A program made the translations under genes and the position numbers. Below the pieces are notes generated by a model. The model was not told the DNA's origin. It worked only from the letters and a program-made list of their open reading frames with translations, and ran no database searches. Positions 9,763-19,993 of a stretch of 64,000 nt of DNA are shown here, piece by piece (position 1 is the stretch's first letter; each line of letters opens with the position of its first letter). The stretch is from Rhizorhapis sp036570425 (GTDB taxonomy: Bacteria > Pseudomonadota > Alphaproteobacteria > Sphingomonadales > Sphingomonadaceae), in the NCBI GenBank assembly GCA_036570425.1, contig DATCYF010000022.1, positions 167,867 through 231,866 on the forward strand, read 5' to 3'.

Positions 9763-12024
9763 ATGAGCGACAAGGCCAATGTCGAATTTTCCGAGCGTGA
9801 GGCTCTGCTTTTCCACTCTCATGGACGGCCGGGAAAAATCGAGATCGTCGCTTCCAAGCCGATGGCGACCCAAAGGGACCTCAGCCTTGCCTATTCGCCC
9901 GGCGTCGCTGTACCCGTGCGGGCCATCGCAGAAAATCCGGCAGCAGCTTATGATTACACGGCGAAAGGCAATCTTGTCGCGGTCATCTCCAACGGCACGG
10001 CTATTCTTGGCCTCGGCAATCTTGGGGCGCTGGCATCGAAGCCGGTGATGGAGGGCAAGGCGGTCCTCTTCAAGCGGTTCGCTGATGTCGATGCCATCGA
10101 CCTTGAACTGGATACAGAGGATGTCGACGCCATTATTAACGCGATCGCATTGCTGGAGCCCAGCTTCGGCGGCATCAATCTGGAGGATATCAAGGCGCCC
10201 GAATGCTTCGTGATCGAGCAGACGCTGCGCGAACGAATGAACATCCCCGTGTTCCATGACGACCAGCACGGCACCGCTATCATCACTGCGGCCGGGGTTA
10301 TCAATGCCTGCTATCTGACGAACCGTGATCTCAAGGATGTCAAGGTCGTCGTCAACGGCGCGGGCGCGGCGGCCATCGCCTGCACCGAGTTAATCAAGGC
10401 CATGGGCGTGCGTTCGGACAATGTCATCATGTGCGATCGCAAGGGAGTTATCTACCAGGGCCGCCCCGAAGGGATGGACCAATGGAAATCCGCCCATGCG
10501 GCCAAGACATCGGCAAGAACCCTGGAAGACGCATTGAAAGGCGCGGACATCTTCCTTGGACTGTCGGCGGCAGGCGCGGTGAAGCCGGAAATGGTTCGCG
10601 ACATGGCGGCAAAGCCGATCATCTTCGCCATGGCCAATCCCGATCCCGAAATCTCCCCACCCGAAGCGAAGGCAGCACGCCCCGACGCCATCATCGCGAC
10701 GGGCCGGTCGGACTATCCCAATCAGGTCAACAACGTCCTTGGCTTTCCTTTCATTTTCCGCGGCGCGCTTGACGTTCGCGCAACGACAATCAACGAGGAA
10801 ATGAAGATTGCCGCCGCACGGGCGATTGCCGAACTGGCACGCCAGCAGGTGCCGGAAGAAGTGGCGAGCGCTTATGGCCGCGCGCACAGCTTCGGTCCTG
10901 AATATATCATCCCTGCGCCTTTCGATCCGCGCCTGATGGAGATCGTTCCCGCCGCCGTGGCCCAGGCCGCGATGGAGAGCGGAGTGGCGCAGAAGCCGAT
11001 CGAGGACATGGCCGCGTACCGGCAGTCGCTGAAAGCACGGCTCAATCCAACCACTTCGGTTCTGACGCTTGCCTATGAAGGCGCGCGGGCAGAACCCAAA
11101 CGAGTCGTCTTTGCCGAAGCGGAAGAGGAAGTGGTGCTCCGCGCCGCAATTCAGTTCCGCGATGGCGGCTATGGCATTCCGGTGCTGGTGGGACGCAATG
11201 ACGTTTATGACAGGCTGGCCGCATTGGGCATTGCCGACCCGCACAGCTTTGAAGTGCATAATAGCGTTAATTCGCCGCTGGTGCCGAAGATGGTCGAATT
11301 CCTGTACCAGCGGCTGCAGCGGCGCGGCTATCTGCGGCGGGATTGTGAGCGCATGGTCAATCGTGACCGGAATATCTTCGGTGCGCTGCTGCTGCAACTC
11401 AACGAAGCCGAAGCCATGATCACTGGCCTCACCCGCACCTATTCGCAGTCGATCCGAGAAATCAATAAGGTGATTAGCCCGAAGGAAGGGCAGACCCCCT
11501 TCGGCATCCACGTTCTTGTAGGACAGTCGCACACCATTTTCATGGCCGACACCACGGTGAATGAGCGCCCCACTGCGGAAAAGCTCGCTGACATTGCCGA
11601 AGGTACTGCGGCCGTAGCTCGCCGCATGGGTCATGAGCCTCGTGTGGCTTTCCTTTCCTATTCCACCTTTGGAAATCCCGAAGGCAAATGGCTCGACAAT
11701 ATACGTGATGCCGTCAAACTGCTCGACGAGCGCGGGGTGAGCTTTGAATATGAAGGCGAAATGGCGCCTGACGCGGCGCTCAACCCCAATGTAATGAAGA
11801 ATTATCCCTTCAGCCGTTTGTCCGCCCCTGCCAATGTCCTTGTCATGCCAGGCCTGCAATCAGCCAATCTGTCAGCCAAGCTGCTGCGCGAACTGGGTGG
11901 CGACGCGATCATTGGCCCAATGCTGGTCGGGATGGAAAAGCCGGTACAGATCGCGACCATGGGTTCGTCGGCTTCGGAACTGGTGACGTTGGCAGTGCTC
12001 GCTGCGGGCGGGATAGTGGGTTAG
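9763..12024 (+). CDS. maeB: NADP-dependent malic enzyme with phosphotransacetylase-like domain
   Basis: A 753-residue protein. The N-terminal ~420 residues are malic enzyme, with SLAYSPGVAVPV, HDDQHGTA and the nucleotide-binding VVNGAGAAAIAC. The rest is a phosphate acetyltransferase-like domain (GQSHTIFMADTTVNE, VAFLSYSTFGNP, LVMPGLQSANLSAK). It decarboxylates malate to pyruvate with NADP reduction; in this two-domain family the C-terminal part is generally regulatory and binds acetyl-CoA. GAGGA lies a few bases before the ATG. No oddity was seen. Confidence 0.96.
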   Translation: MSDKANVEFSEREALLFHSHGRPGKIEIVASKPMATQRDLSLAYSPGVAVPVRAIAENPAAAYDYTAKGNLVAVISNGTAILGLGNLGALASKPVMEGKAVLFKRFADVDAIDLELDTEDVDAIINAIALLEPSFGGINLEDIKAPECFVIEQTLRERMNIPVFHDDQHGTAIITAAGVINACYLTNRDLKDVKVVVNGAGAAAIACTELIKAMGVRSDNVIMCDRKGVIYQGRPEGMDQWKSAHAAKTSARTLEDALKGADIFLGLSAAGAVKPEMVRDMAAKPIIFAMANPDPEISPPEAKAARPDAIIATGRSDYPNQVNNVLGFPFIFRGALDVRATTINEEMKIAAARAIAELARQQVPEEVASAYGRAHSFGPEYIIPAPFDPRLMEIVPAAVAQAAMESGVAQKPIEDMAAYRQSLKARLNPTTSVLTLAYEGARAEPKRVVFAEAEEEVVLRAAIQFRDGGYGIPVLVGRNDVYDRLAALGIADPHSFEVHNSVNSPLVPKMVEFLYQRLQRRGYLRRDCERMVNRDRNIFGALLLQLNEAEAMITGLTRTYSQSIREINKVISPKEGQTPFGIHVLVGQSHTIFMADTTVNERPTAEKLADIAEGTAAVARRMGHEPRVAFLSYSTFGNPEGKWLDNIRDAVKLLDERGVSFEYEGEMAPDAALNPNVMKNYPFSRLSAPANVLVMPGLQSANLSAKLLRELGGDAIIGPMLVGMEKPVQIATMGSSASELVTLAVLAAGGIVG

Positions 12025-12055
12025 CGGAAGACTTAGCCGCGTGTCCCCACGATGA

Positions 12056-12086
12056 GCATCCTCTCTCCATATAGGAGACAGGATGC
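12056..12086. terminator. Hairpin between convergent maeB and pepP
   Basis: A 13-base stem with one mismatch closes a 5-base loop (ATATA): the left arm 12056-12068 pairs with 12074-12086. No uridine tract follows on either strand. It sits between two convergent stop codons, so it may slow or end transcription from both sides, but a role is inferred from position alone. Confidence 0.45.
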
Positions 12087-12101
12087 CCAATAGCATTCGG
12101 C

Positions 12102-13883
12102 TCAGAGAGGCGCGCAGGCTGCTTCAAGCCAGGTCTTGGCCTCGCCCGCAAGTTGTGGACCAACGATCTCCAGTACGCGTGCATGATAGCTGTTCAGCCA
12201 ATCGCGTTCGTCCTGCACGAGCATCGCGACATCCACCAGATGGCGGTCGATGGGCGCGAAGGTCAGCGTTTCGAAACCCATCATCTCCCGCTCCGCGCCG
12301 GATAGCTCGCGCTTTTCGACCAGCACCAGATTTTCGATGCGGATGCCGTATTCGCCCGTTTTGTAATAGCCCGGCTCGTTGGACAGGATCATGCCGGGTT
12401 GCAGGGGCTCGTCGCCTCCCCCGAAGGTGGCGATGCGCTGCGGCCCTTCGTGAACGCTGAGAAAGCTTCCCACGCCATGTCCCGTGCCATGCGCATAATC
12501 GAGGCCTGCCGCCCAAAGATATTGGCGTGCCAACACATCAAGCTGCGACCCTCGCGTGCCTTTTGGAAATTGCGCTCGGGCAAGGGCGATGTGGCCCTTG
12601 AGAACCAGCGTGAAGCGCTGCTGCATTTCATCGGTCGGTGTGCCGATGGCGACAGTGCGGGTCACATCAGTGGTGCCATCGCGATATTGGCCGCCGGAAT
12701 CCACCAGATAGAGCGTGCCCATCTCAATGGCGCGATTGGTCTTTTCCTCCGCGCGGTAATGGACAACTGCGCCATTGGGGCCGGCTCCGCTGATGGTGTC
12801 GAAGGACAGGTCGACAAGGCAGCCGGTATCTTCGCGCAAGGCCTGCAACCTGTCCGCAGCCGCCATTTCGGTAAGGCTGCCGCTGGGGGCCTCCACGGAC
12901 AACCAGTGGAGAAAACGGGATAGCGCCGCGCCGTCCCGCGCCTGCGCTGCTTTGTGTCCCGCAATCTCCGTTCCGTTCTTGACGGCTTTAGGCAGCACCG
13001 CCGGATCGCGCAGTTCCAGAACATCCGCCCCGCCCTGCTCCAGCCGGTCAAAAATGGCAGCGACGGCCCGCTCGGGATCAGCCGCGATCCGCTTGCCGGC
13101 AAAGCTCGCGAGATCGCTGGCGAAATCCGCCCGGTCATGCACGCGCACAGCGTTGCCCAAATGCGCGACAACATCGTCGGCGAGCTTTTCCGGCGCGACA
13201 TAAAGGTCTGCCGTCGCGTCGGCATGAATGATGGCGTAAGCCAGCGCGACGGGTGTACGATCCACGTCCTGTCCCCGCACATTCAATGTCCAGGCAATGG
13301 AATCCAGCGCCGAAAGGACAACCGCGTCCGCCTTTTTCGAGATCAGCCAATCGGCGATTTCCCGTCGCTTGTCCGTCGAGCTGCGTCCCGCATAGCTTTC
13401 CGGATGGACAATCAGCTTTGCCTTGCTGGGCGCTGGCCTGTCAGGCCACACCGCATCGACGGGGTTGCTGTTGACAGCGATCAGCTCTGCGCCCTTCTCC
13501 GCCAGCGCCTCGGCGGCCTGGTTGACCCATCTTTTCGTGTGCAGCCAGGGATCATAGCCGATCCGGGCACCGCCGGAGGTATGCTCGCGCAGCCATTCGG
13601 CCACGCTGCTCTGCGGCACACCGACATATTGCCAATGTTTCGCGTCCACCTGCTCGCGTACCTGAAGCGTGTAGCGCCCATCCACGAAGATAGCCGCTTC
13701 TTCCGGCAGCACCACCGCCGACCCCGCAGAGCCCTGAAAACCTGTCAGCCATGCCAGCCGCTGCGCATAAGCGCCGACATATTCGCTCATATGCTCATCG
13801 GTCAGCGGCACGACAAAGCCGTCCAGACGATCCCGCTTCAACTGCTCGCGCAGCGCATTCAGGCGATCTTCATAAGTGGACAT
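12102..13883 (-). CDS. pepP: Xaa-Pro aminopeptidase (M24B family)
   Basis: A 593-residue protein with two creatinase-like N-terminal domains and a C-terminal M24 catalytic domain. Visible metal-site segments are DSGGQYRDGTTDVTRT, HGTGHGVGSFLSVHEGP and NEPGYYKTGEYGIRIEN. This architecture is that of the larger aminopeptidase P subgroup, cytosolic dimetal enzymes releasing an N-terminal residue before proline. It diverges from ptrB; both genes concern peptide turnover and share a 100-bp upstream region. Confidence 0.94.
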   Translation of the reverse strand: MSTYEDRLNALREQLKRDRLDGFVVPLTDEHMSEYVGAYAQRLAWLTGFQGSAGSAVVLPEEAAIFVDGRYTLQVREQVDAKHWQYVGVPQSSVAEWLREHTSGGARIGYDPWLHTKRWVNQAAEALAEKGAELIAVNSNPVDAVWPDRPAPSKAKLIVHPESYAGRSSTDKRREIADWLISKKADAVVLSALDSIAWTLNVRGQDVDRTPVALAYAIIHADATADLYVAPEKLADDVVAHLGNAVRVHDRADFASDLASFAGKRIAADPERAVAAIFDRLEQGGADVLELRDPAVLPKAVKNGTEIAGHKAAQARDGAALSRFLHWLSVEAPSGSLTEMAAADRLQALREDTGCLVDLSFDTISGAGPNGAVVHYRAEEKTNRAIEMGTLYLVDSGGQYRDGTTDVTRTVAIGTPTDEMQQRFTLVLKGHIALARAQFPKGTRGSQLDVLARQYLWAAGLDYAHGTGHGVGSFLSVHEGPQRIATFGGGDEPLQPGMILSNEPGYYKTGEYGIRIENLVLVEKRELSGAEREMMGFETLTFAPIDRHLVDVAMLVQDERDWLNSYHARVLEIVGPQLAGEAKTWLEAACAPL

Positions 13884-13983
13884 GGCAGCTTCCTTGATCT
13901 TGATCTTCGGCTTCCAACATAGTGAGACGGAGCGCGGCTTGCCAACGCTTCTCTTTATGGCTTTTCCCGTTCAGAAGGATCGA

Positions 13984-16044
13984 ATGACCAAATTGCCCAC
14001 AGCGCCCCTCGCCCCGCCCCGCACCTACAGCTATGAACGCCACGGCTATACGGTGGATGATCCCTGGTTCTGGCTGAAAGACCCCGGCTATCCCAAGGTC
14101 GAGGATAAGGAGATCCTCGACTATCTGAAGGCGGAGAACGCGTATTTCGAAACAGCGATGGAACCGCACAAGCCGTTGGTCCGGACGCTGTTTGAAGAAA
14201 TGAAGGGCCGCATCAAGGAGGACGATAAAAGCGTTCCGCAAAAGGATGGCGATTTCCTCTATTGGCGCGAATTCGAAACCGGTGCTCAATACCGTAAATG
14301 GTTCAGGCGACCCGTCGCCGGCGGGGACTCCCAGATCATTCTCGATGAACCCGCCCTTGCAGAGGGGAAGGAATATTTCCGCTTGGGCGCGATTTCGGTC
14401 AGCCCGGACGGGCGGTATCTCGCCTTCGCCGTGGACGACAACGGTTCCGAGCGCTTCGAGGCGCGGGTGCGCGATCTTCAGACGGGCGCGATACTGCCCG
14501 ATGTCATTCCAGGCACATTGTCTTCCCTGGTCTGGACTTCGGACAACAAGGGCTTTCTCTATTGCCTCGCCAACGAAAATTGGCGGACCGACAATGTGCG
14601 CCTGCACTGGCTCGGCGATCCCGTCGAAAAGGATGTTGAACTGTTCCATGAGCGTGACGAGGGTTTTCGGGTGGGCGTTGGCCTCACCAGTTCGGAAAAA
14701 TGGATTACCATTGCGACCGGCGATCATGTGACCAGCGAGATCTGGCTTCTCCCGGCCGACAATCCTCTGGCGGAGCCGCGCCTTGTCTCCGCGCGCCAGC
14801 CGGGCCGCGAATATGACGTGGATGAGCATGACGGCATTCTTTTCATCCACACCAACGACACTAGTCCCAACTTCCGGCTGGCCACAGCAAGAATTGAAGC
14901 GCCTGGGGAATGGGCGGAGCTGATCCCCGCTTCACCCGATTTCTACATGACCGACATATCCAACTTCAAAAATTTCTACGTGGTCGAGGGACGCCATAGC
15001 GGGCTCGATCAGATCGAAATCAGGGATTACGCTACTAACACGCCGAAACGGATCGCTTTTCCGGAGGATAGCTATACCGCAGGACTGGACGATAATCCCG
15101 AATACGACGTGACGAAGCTGCGCATCAGCTATGAATCGATGGTCACCCCGGACACGATCTATGACTATGATCTGTCTACGGGGGCGCTGGAGGTCCTGAA
15201 GGTCCAGGAAATTCCATCGGGTTATGACGCCTCTCGCTATACGACCGAGCGTCTGCACATCGTTGCGCGCGATGGAACAGAGATTCCCGTCTCTATCGTT
15301 TATCCAAGGGATTTCACCAAGGATGGTAGCGGACCGCTGCACCTCTACAGCTACGGTGCTTATGGTTATGCCGTGCCGCCTGGCTTTTCGACTAACCGGC
15401 TATCCCTGCTTGATCGCGGATTCGCCTATGCCGTGGCACATATCAGGGGCGGCGATGATCTGGGCCAGCAATGGTATCTGGATGGGAAGCTGGACAAGCG
15501 CACAAACACCTTCAACGATTTCGTGGATGTGGCGAAGGGCCTTATTGAGCACGGCTATACCAGCGCAGGTCGCATCAGCATCTCCGGTGGCTCGGCGGGC
15601 GGGGAGTTGATGGGGGCGGTTGCCAACAGTAGCCCGGAACTATGGGGCGCGGTGGTGGCGCATGTGCCCTTTGTCGATGTGCTCAATACCATGCTGGACG
15701 AAAGCCTGCCCCTGACACCCGGCGAATGGCCGGAATGGGGCAATCCCATCACGGACAAGGCGGCCTTCGAACTGATCCGCAGCTATTCGCCCTATGATCA
15801 GGTGAAGGCGCAGAATTACCCGCCGATCCTGATTACCGGCGGGCTTAACGATCCGCGCGTTACTTATTGGGAACCCGCAAAATGGGCAGCAAAGCTCCGC
15901 GCGACCAAGACCGATCAGAATGTGTTGCTGCTCAAGACCAATATGGGCGCGGGACATGGAGGCAAGTCCGGCCGCTTCGATTCCCTTGAGGAGGACGCAG
16001 AGGAAATGGCCTTCATCCTATGGCAACTGGGCCTGGTGGACTGA
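13984..16044 (+). CDS. ptrB: Oligopeptidase B-type S9 serine peptidase
   Basis: 686 residues with an N-terminal beta-propeller followed by an alpha/beta-hydrolase peptidase domain. The nucleophile is the serine in SGGSAGGELMG; the Asp lies in GGLNDPRVTYWEP and the His in GAGHGGKSG. The acidic stretch TPGEWPEWGNP is typical of oligopeptidase B, which cleaves small peptides after Arg/Lys. ATG 13984 is preferred over upstream starts because AGAAGG precedes it by 5 bases and the length matches the family. A thioesterase gene starts 3 bp after the stop. Confidence 0.92.
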   Translation: MTKLPTAPLAPPRTYSYERHGYTVDDPWFWLKDPGYPKVEDKEILDYLKAENAYFETAMEPHKPLVRTLFEEMKGRIKEDDKSVPQKDGDFLYWREFETGAQYRKWFRRPVAGGDSQIILDEPALAEGKEYFRLGAISVSPDGRYLAFAVDDNGSERFEARVRDLQTGAILPDVIPGTLSSLVWTSDNKGFLYCLANENWRTDNVRLHWLGDPVEKDVELFHERDEGFRVGVGLTSSEKWITIATGDHVTSEIWLLPADNPLAEPRLVSARQPGREYDVDEHDGILFIHTNDTSPNFRLATARIEAPGEWAELIPASPDFYMTDISNFKNFYVVEGRHSGLDQIEIRDYATNTPKRIAFPEDSYTAGLDDNPEYDVTKLRISYESMVTPDTIYDYDLSTGALEVLKVQEIPSGYDASRYTTERLHIVARDGTEIPVSIVYPRDFTKDGSGPLHLYSYGAYGYAVPPGFSTNRLSLLDRGFAYAVAHIRGGDDLGQQWYLDGKLDKRTNTFNDFVDVAKGLIEHGYTSAGRISISGGSAGGELMGAVANSSPELWGAVVAHVPFVDVLNTMLDESLPLTPGEWPEWGNPITDKAAFELIRSYSPYDQVKAQNYPPILITGGLNDPRVTYWEPAKWAAKLRATKTDQNVLLLKTNMGAGHGGKSGRFDSLEEDAEEMAFILWQLGLVD

Positions 16045-16046
16045 GC

Positions 16047-16442
16047 ATGGCGGAGCCCTTTACCCTGTCCATCACGGCTTCGGACGATGACATTGATGAG
16101 CTGGGGCACGTCAACAATGCCGTGTGGGTAAAATGGATTCAGGATGTGGCCACCGCTCACTGGATGGCGGTGGCCGATCCCTTTCATGTCGATGCCTATG
16201 TCTGGGTAGTGACCCGGCATGAAATTGATTATCGCGGCAATGTGAATGCGGGGGAGAGGGTAACAGCGCGCACCTGGATCCCGGAACCGCCGCGGGGCGC
16301 ACGCTTCGACCGGCTAATGGAATTTACCGGCGAAGACGGAAAGATAAAGGTTTCGGCGCGCACGACCTGGGCGATCGTCGATCGCGCGAACGGCCGGGTT
16401 TTGCGCGTGCCGAAGGACGTTGCGGAGCCGTTTCTGGGTTAA
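16047..16442 (+). CDS. Acyl-CoA thioesterase, hotdog fold
   Basis: A 131-residue hotdog-fold protein with the 4-hydroxybenzoyl-CoA thioesterase/YbgC-like helix motif DELGHVNNAVWVKWIQD, where the Asp and the HVNN segment form the active site. The family hydrolyses acyl-CoA thioesters; substrate cannot be read from sequence. It starts two bases after the ptrB stop, so it is probably co-transcribed with the peptidase, with no clear functional link. Confidence 0.85.
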   Translation: MAEPFTLSITASDDDIDELGHVNNAVWVKWIQDVATAHWMAVADPFHVDAYVWVVTRHEIDYRGNVNAGERVTARTWIPEPPRGARFDRLMEFTGEDGKIKVSARTTWAIVDRANGRVLRVPKDVAEPFLG

Positions 16443-16474
16443 GCCGAAGGCCAGTGCGGAGGAAACCCCCTGCC

Positions 16475-17164
16475 TTAACTCTGCAAGGCCATGAAGATCG
16501 CCGCTATAGAATCCCGCGACGTCATATAGCCCATATGACCACAGCGAACCTCAAAGGCGGCGTCGCTTTCCTCGGGCAGGCCACGCGCGCAATGCGCTGC
16601 GACGACGCCGTCATTCCCTGACCAGATGGCATAGGTCGGAACCGGCGGCTTTTCGGTGAGCTTGACCGGCAATGGAGGCGAATCGATCCGATGCCGGGCG
16701 ACCAGTTCATAGATTCTCCAGGCATGATTGGCGCGCAGATCGCCTGAAAAGGGGCTGCCCAGCGTGATCACCTTTGCCACCCGATCCGGTGCATATTTCG
16801 CGTATTCGCGAGCGATCAAGCCGCCCAGGCTCCACCCGATCAGGGAGACGGGCTGGGGATCATGACGCTGAATGTAGTCCATGCGCCGGTCGAGGCGGTG
16901 AAAAATATCCCGGCGAATGCCCAGGTTGCGCCCCATCGCCCAGCCGTGGCTACGATAATGCGCCGCATCGAGCGTCCGGCGAAGCATGACCGTTGATCCA
17001 TCGGAAGCCAGAAATCCGGGCAAGACAAGGACGTGATGGCCTTTCCCGTCATGGCTGGTCCGCATTGCCGGTCCGAACCGTCCGCCCCGCCGCCAAGCGG
17101 CAAGCGCCCGCACTTCCTTCAGCAGCAGATTAAGCGGTGGCGCTCCCAGTGAGCCGGGCCCCAT
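16475..17164 (-). CDS. Alpha/beta hydrolase, lipase/esterase-like
   Basis: A 229-residue alpha/beta hydrolase. The nucleophile elbow is GWSLGGLIA, the oxyanion region VLVLPGFLASD, a probable acid is in SGNDGVVAA and the catalytic histidine in CGHMGY. No signal peptide is evident, so it is probably cytosolic. ATG 17164 is taken as the start because homology-like sequence begins soon after it; upstream frame continues open but without recognisable protein features. Substrate unknown. It diverges from the acyl-CoA ligase. Confidence 0.8.
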   Translation of the reverse strand: MGPGSLGAPPLNLLLKEVRALAAWRRGGRFGPAMRTSHDGKGHHVLVLPGFLASDGSTVMLRRTLDAAHYRSHGWAMGRNLGIRRDIFHRLDRRMDYIQRHDPQPVSLIGWSLGGLIAREYAKYAPDRVAKVITLGSPFSGDLRANHAWRIYELVARHRIDSPPLPVKLTEKPPVPTYAIWSGNDGVVAAHCARGLPEESDAAFEVRCGHMGYMTSRDSIAAIFMALQS

Positions 17165-17440
17165 CAGTTTGTGGCCAAAACGTAATGGCAACGACAAAGC
17201 CCTTCGACGAAAATTTTGCGGCAAGCCATTTTTATTGCGGCGGTCCACCCGGGACACATAAGACGTTCTCACTTGCGCAACAGTGAACGAGACGGGGTTT
17301 TGGGACATCAACGCGCATAAGCCAAAATTGCGCCGAACCCGGCCACAAATACCGTCCCGATGCCGCTTCCCCTTGACACCCGGGCCACGACGACGGAGAC
17401 CCCGAAAGCTACGAAAGAAGAGCCGCCCGGAAAGGATGAT

Positions 17441-19231
17441 ATGCGCGCGTTCGAACATTTTCCGAATCTGGTGACCATGTTCTTCGCCCGCGCCGCCGAA
17501 AAGGGGGATGCACCCTTTTTGTGGCGGAAGAGCGAGGGGCAATGGCATTCCCTGAGCTGGGAGGAAACGGCGCGGCAAGTGGCAGCACTGGCCGAAGGGT
17601 TGCGCGCCAATGGGCTGCGGCGAGGCGACACAGTGATGCTCGTTTCGGAAAATCGCCCGGAATTCTGCATCGCGGACCTCGCCATCATGGCGGCGGGCGG
17701 GGTAACTGTGCCGACCTACACGACCAATACGACGCGCGACCATCAGCATGTGCTGAACGATAGCGCCGCCAAGGCGGTCATCATATCCACAGCGAAGCTC
17801 GCCAAAAACCTGATGCCTGCCCTGTTCCGTTCCCAGGCGAGCCTGCTTATCGCCATGGAGCCGCTCCGCAGCATGCAGGGCGGCGCGGTCCATTGTCATA
17901 ACTGGGACAGTCTGATCAATCAGCATCCAGGCGACATCGCGGCCTGCGCCGCGCAGGCGGCGGAGCTTCAGCGCAGCGACCTGGCCTGCCTCATTTACAC
18001 CAGCGGCACGGGCGGCGCACCGCGCGGCGTAATGCAGCATCACGGCGCAATCCTGCACAATATCGACGGCTGCATCGACATTATCGCAGGTGATTTCGGG
18101 TGGGGCGATGAAGTGTTCCTGTCATTCCTACCGTTAAGCCACGCTTATGAACATTCGGGCGGGCAGTTTTTCCCCATCGGACTTGGCGCGCAGATCTATT
18201 ATGCCGAGGGCCTCGAAAAGCTGGCATCCAATATCGAGGAAGTGCGCCCGACTATCATGGTCGTCGTCCCACGTCTGTTCGAAGTGCTGCGCGCGCGCAT
18301 CCTGAAAGCCGTGGAAAAGCAGGGCAAATTTGCCGCCTATCTGCTGCGGCAGGCTCTCCGGATCGGCGGCAAGAGTTATGCGGGCAACCTTCCTCTTTGG
18401 GACCGGCCGGTGCGATTGCTGGTCGACCGCACCCTTGCCCCCAAGATTCAGCAGCGTTTTGGTGGGCGGATCAAGGCAATGGTGTCAGGCGGCGCGCCGC
18501 TTAATCCCGACATCGGTATCTTCTTCCATTCGCTCGGGCTTACGTTGCTCCAGGGCTATGGCCAGACCGAGGCTGGGCCAGTCATAAGTTGCAACCGGCC
18601 AAGGGCGGGGTTGAAAATGGACACGGTCGGCCCGCCGCTCAAGAACACAGAGGTGCGCATCGCCGATGATGGCGAGATACTGGTCCGCGGTGAACTGGTG
18701 ATGAAAGGCTATTGGCGCAATGAGCGGGAAACCGATCGCGTATTGGCCGATGATTGGCTCCACACCGGCGACATCGGCGTGATAGACGAGCAGGGACGTA
18801 TCAAGATCACGGACCGCAAGAAAGACCTTATCGTCAACGACAAGGGCGAAAATGTCGCCCCGCAAAAGGTGGAGGGCATGCTGACGCTTCAGCCGGAAAT
18901 CGGTCAGGCCATGGTGTCAGGCGACCGCCGACCGCATCTTGTCGGCCTGATCGTACCCGATCCGGAATGGGCGCGAGAATGGGCCCAGGTCAATGACGTT
19001 GCTTATGACGAAGCGACCCTGAAAGCCAATCCCGTCTTTCAAGCTGCGGTCCGGGCGGCGGTCGATGCAGTCAATCGGGACCTCACCGTGACGGAAAAGG
19101 TCCGCCGCTTCATTTTCGCTGACGAACCCTTCTCCATAGAGAATGAGGAAATGACCCCTTCAATGAAGATACGCCGTCATGTCATCCGCGCGCGATATGG
19201 CGAGAGGCTGGATGCGCTTTATGGCGGATAA
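17441..19231 (+). CDS. Long-chain fatty acid-CoA ligase (AMP-forming)
   Basis: About 596 residues of the ANL superfamily. The AMP-binding P-loop YTSGTGGAPRG lies near residue 185, GYGQTEAGP near 372, LHTGDIG near 440 and the hinge DRKKDLIV follows. The layout matches the long-chain ligases of the FadD15/AMP-dependent synthetase type. ATG 17441 has GGAAAGGA just upstream; an in-frame ATG at 17360 would add 27 poorly conserved residues and has no ribosome binding site. It activates fatty acids for oxidation or lipid synthesis. Confidence 0.9.
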   Translation: MRAFEHFPNLVTMFFARAAEKGDAPFLWRKSEGQWHSLSWEETARQVAALAEGLRANGLRRGDTVMLVSENRPEFCIADLAIMAAGGVTVPTYTTNTTRDHQHVLNDSAAKAVIISTAKLAKNLMPALFRSQASLLIAMEPLRSMQGGAVHCHNWDSLINQHPGDIAACAAQAAELQRSDLACLIYTSGTGGAPRGVMQHHGAILHNIDGCIDIIAGDFGWGDEVFLSFLPLSHAYEHSGGQFFPIGLGAQIYYAEGLEKLASNIEEVRPTIMVVVPRLFEVLRARILKAVEKQGKFAAYLLRQALRIGGKSYAGNLPLWDRPVRLLVDRTLAPKIQQRFGGRIKAMVSGGAPLNPDIGIFFHSLGLTLLQGYGQTEAGPVISCNRPRAGLKMDTVGPPLKNTEVRIADDGEILVRGELVMKGYWRNERETDRVLADDWLHTGDIGVIDEQGRIKITDRKKDLIVNDKGENVAPQKVEGMLTLQPEIGQAMVSGDRRPHLVGLIVPDPEWAREWAQVNDVAYDEATLKANPVFQAAVRAAVDAVNRDLTVTEKVRRFIFADEPFSIENEEMTPSMKIRRHVIRARYGERLDALYGG

Positions 19232-19255
19232 GCCGAGAATGGACTAAAAGGAAGC

Positions 19256-19993
19256 ATGACTACGGCCGGGGAAACACAGGACACCAGCCCACTGATCAAG
19301 CGGCACCGCCTGTCCACGCGCCTCTGGCATTGGACGAACTTCATCTGCGTGTCCATATTGCTGATGAGCGGCTTGGGCATATTCAACGCCCACCCGCGCC
19401 TGTATTGGGGGCAATTCGGCGCCAATTACGATCACGCCTGGCTGATGCTTCCGCGTTTCCCGGATTGGGCAACAATCCCTGGCCATTATAGCCTTGCCAT
19501 GTCGCGACGCTGGCATCTGGCCTTCGCCTTGATATTCCTGGCTTCGTTGCTGCTCTACTTGCTCTGGAGCCTTTTGAACCGGCATTTCAGCCGCGACCTC
19601 TCCGTGCGGAGGGAAGATGTCCGTCCCAGCCATATCTGGCGCGACATAAAAGATCATGCCTTGCTTCGCTTTCAGGTGGGCGAAGCAGCGAGACATTACA
19701 ATGTTCTTCAAAAGCTGAGCTATGCCGTTGTTCTCTTCATCCTGCTCCCCCTCATGGTTCTGACCGGCCTCACCATGTCGCCGGGCATGAATGCCGCCTG
19801 GCCGTGGTTACTTGATCTGTTCGGTGGACGACAATCGGCACGTTCGATCCATTTCATCATCGCCGCGCTGTTGCTAGCCTTCTTCATCGTGCATCTGATC
19901 ATGGTACTTCTGGCGGGGCCGTATAATGAAATCCGCTCAATGATCACGGGCCGCTACCGCCTGCCTGCTGAACGAGGGGAGCAGGACGCATGA
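19256..19993 (+). CDS. Cytochrome b561-type membrane subunit
   Basis: A 245-residue protein with about four to five membrane segments and histidines placed as in di-haem cytochrome b561/thiosulfate reductase gamma subunits (RLWHWTNFICV near the N-terminus, SRRWHLAFALIF, and HFIIAALLLAFFIVHLIM near the end). It would carry electrons between quinone and the periplasmic molybdoenzyme encoded next. The genes overlap by 4 bp (ATGA), pointing to a membrane-bound two-subunit enzyme. Confidence 0.87.
   Translation: MTTAGETQDTSPLIKRHRLSTRLWHWTNFICVSILLMSGLGIFNAHPRLYWGQFGANYDHAWLMLPRFPDWATIPGHYSLAMSRRWHLAFALIFLASLLLYLLWSLLNRHFSRDLSVRREDVRPSHIWRDIKDHALLRFQVGEAARHYNVLQKLSYAVVLFILLPLMVLTGLTMSPGMNAAWPWLLDLFGGRQSARSIHFIIAALLLAFFIVHLIMVLLAGPYNEIRSMITGRYRLPAERGEQDA

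Noticed and set aside
10390..11859. 489-codon open frame on the minus strand
   Set aside because: It is the antisense of maeB and has no domain signature.
12954..13922. 322-codon open frame on the plus strand
   Set aside because: It is antisense to pepP and unlike any known protein.
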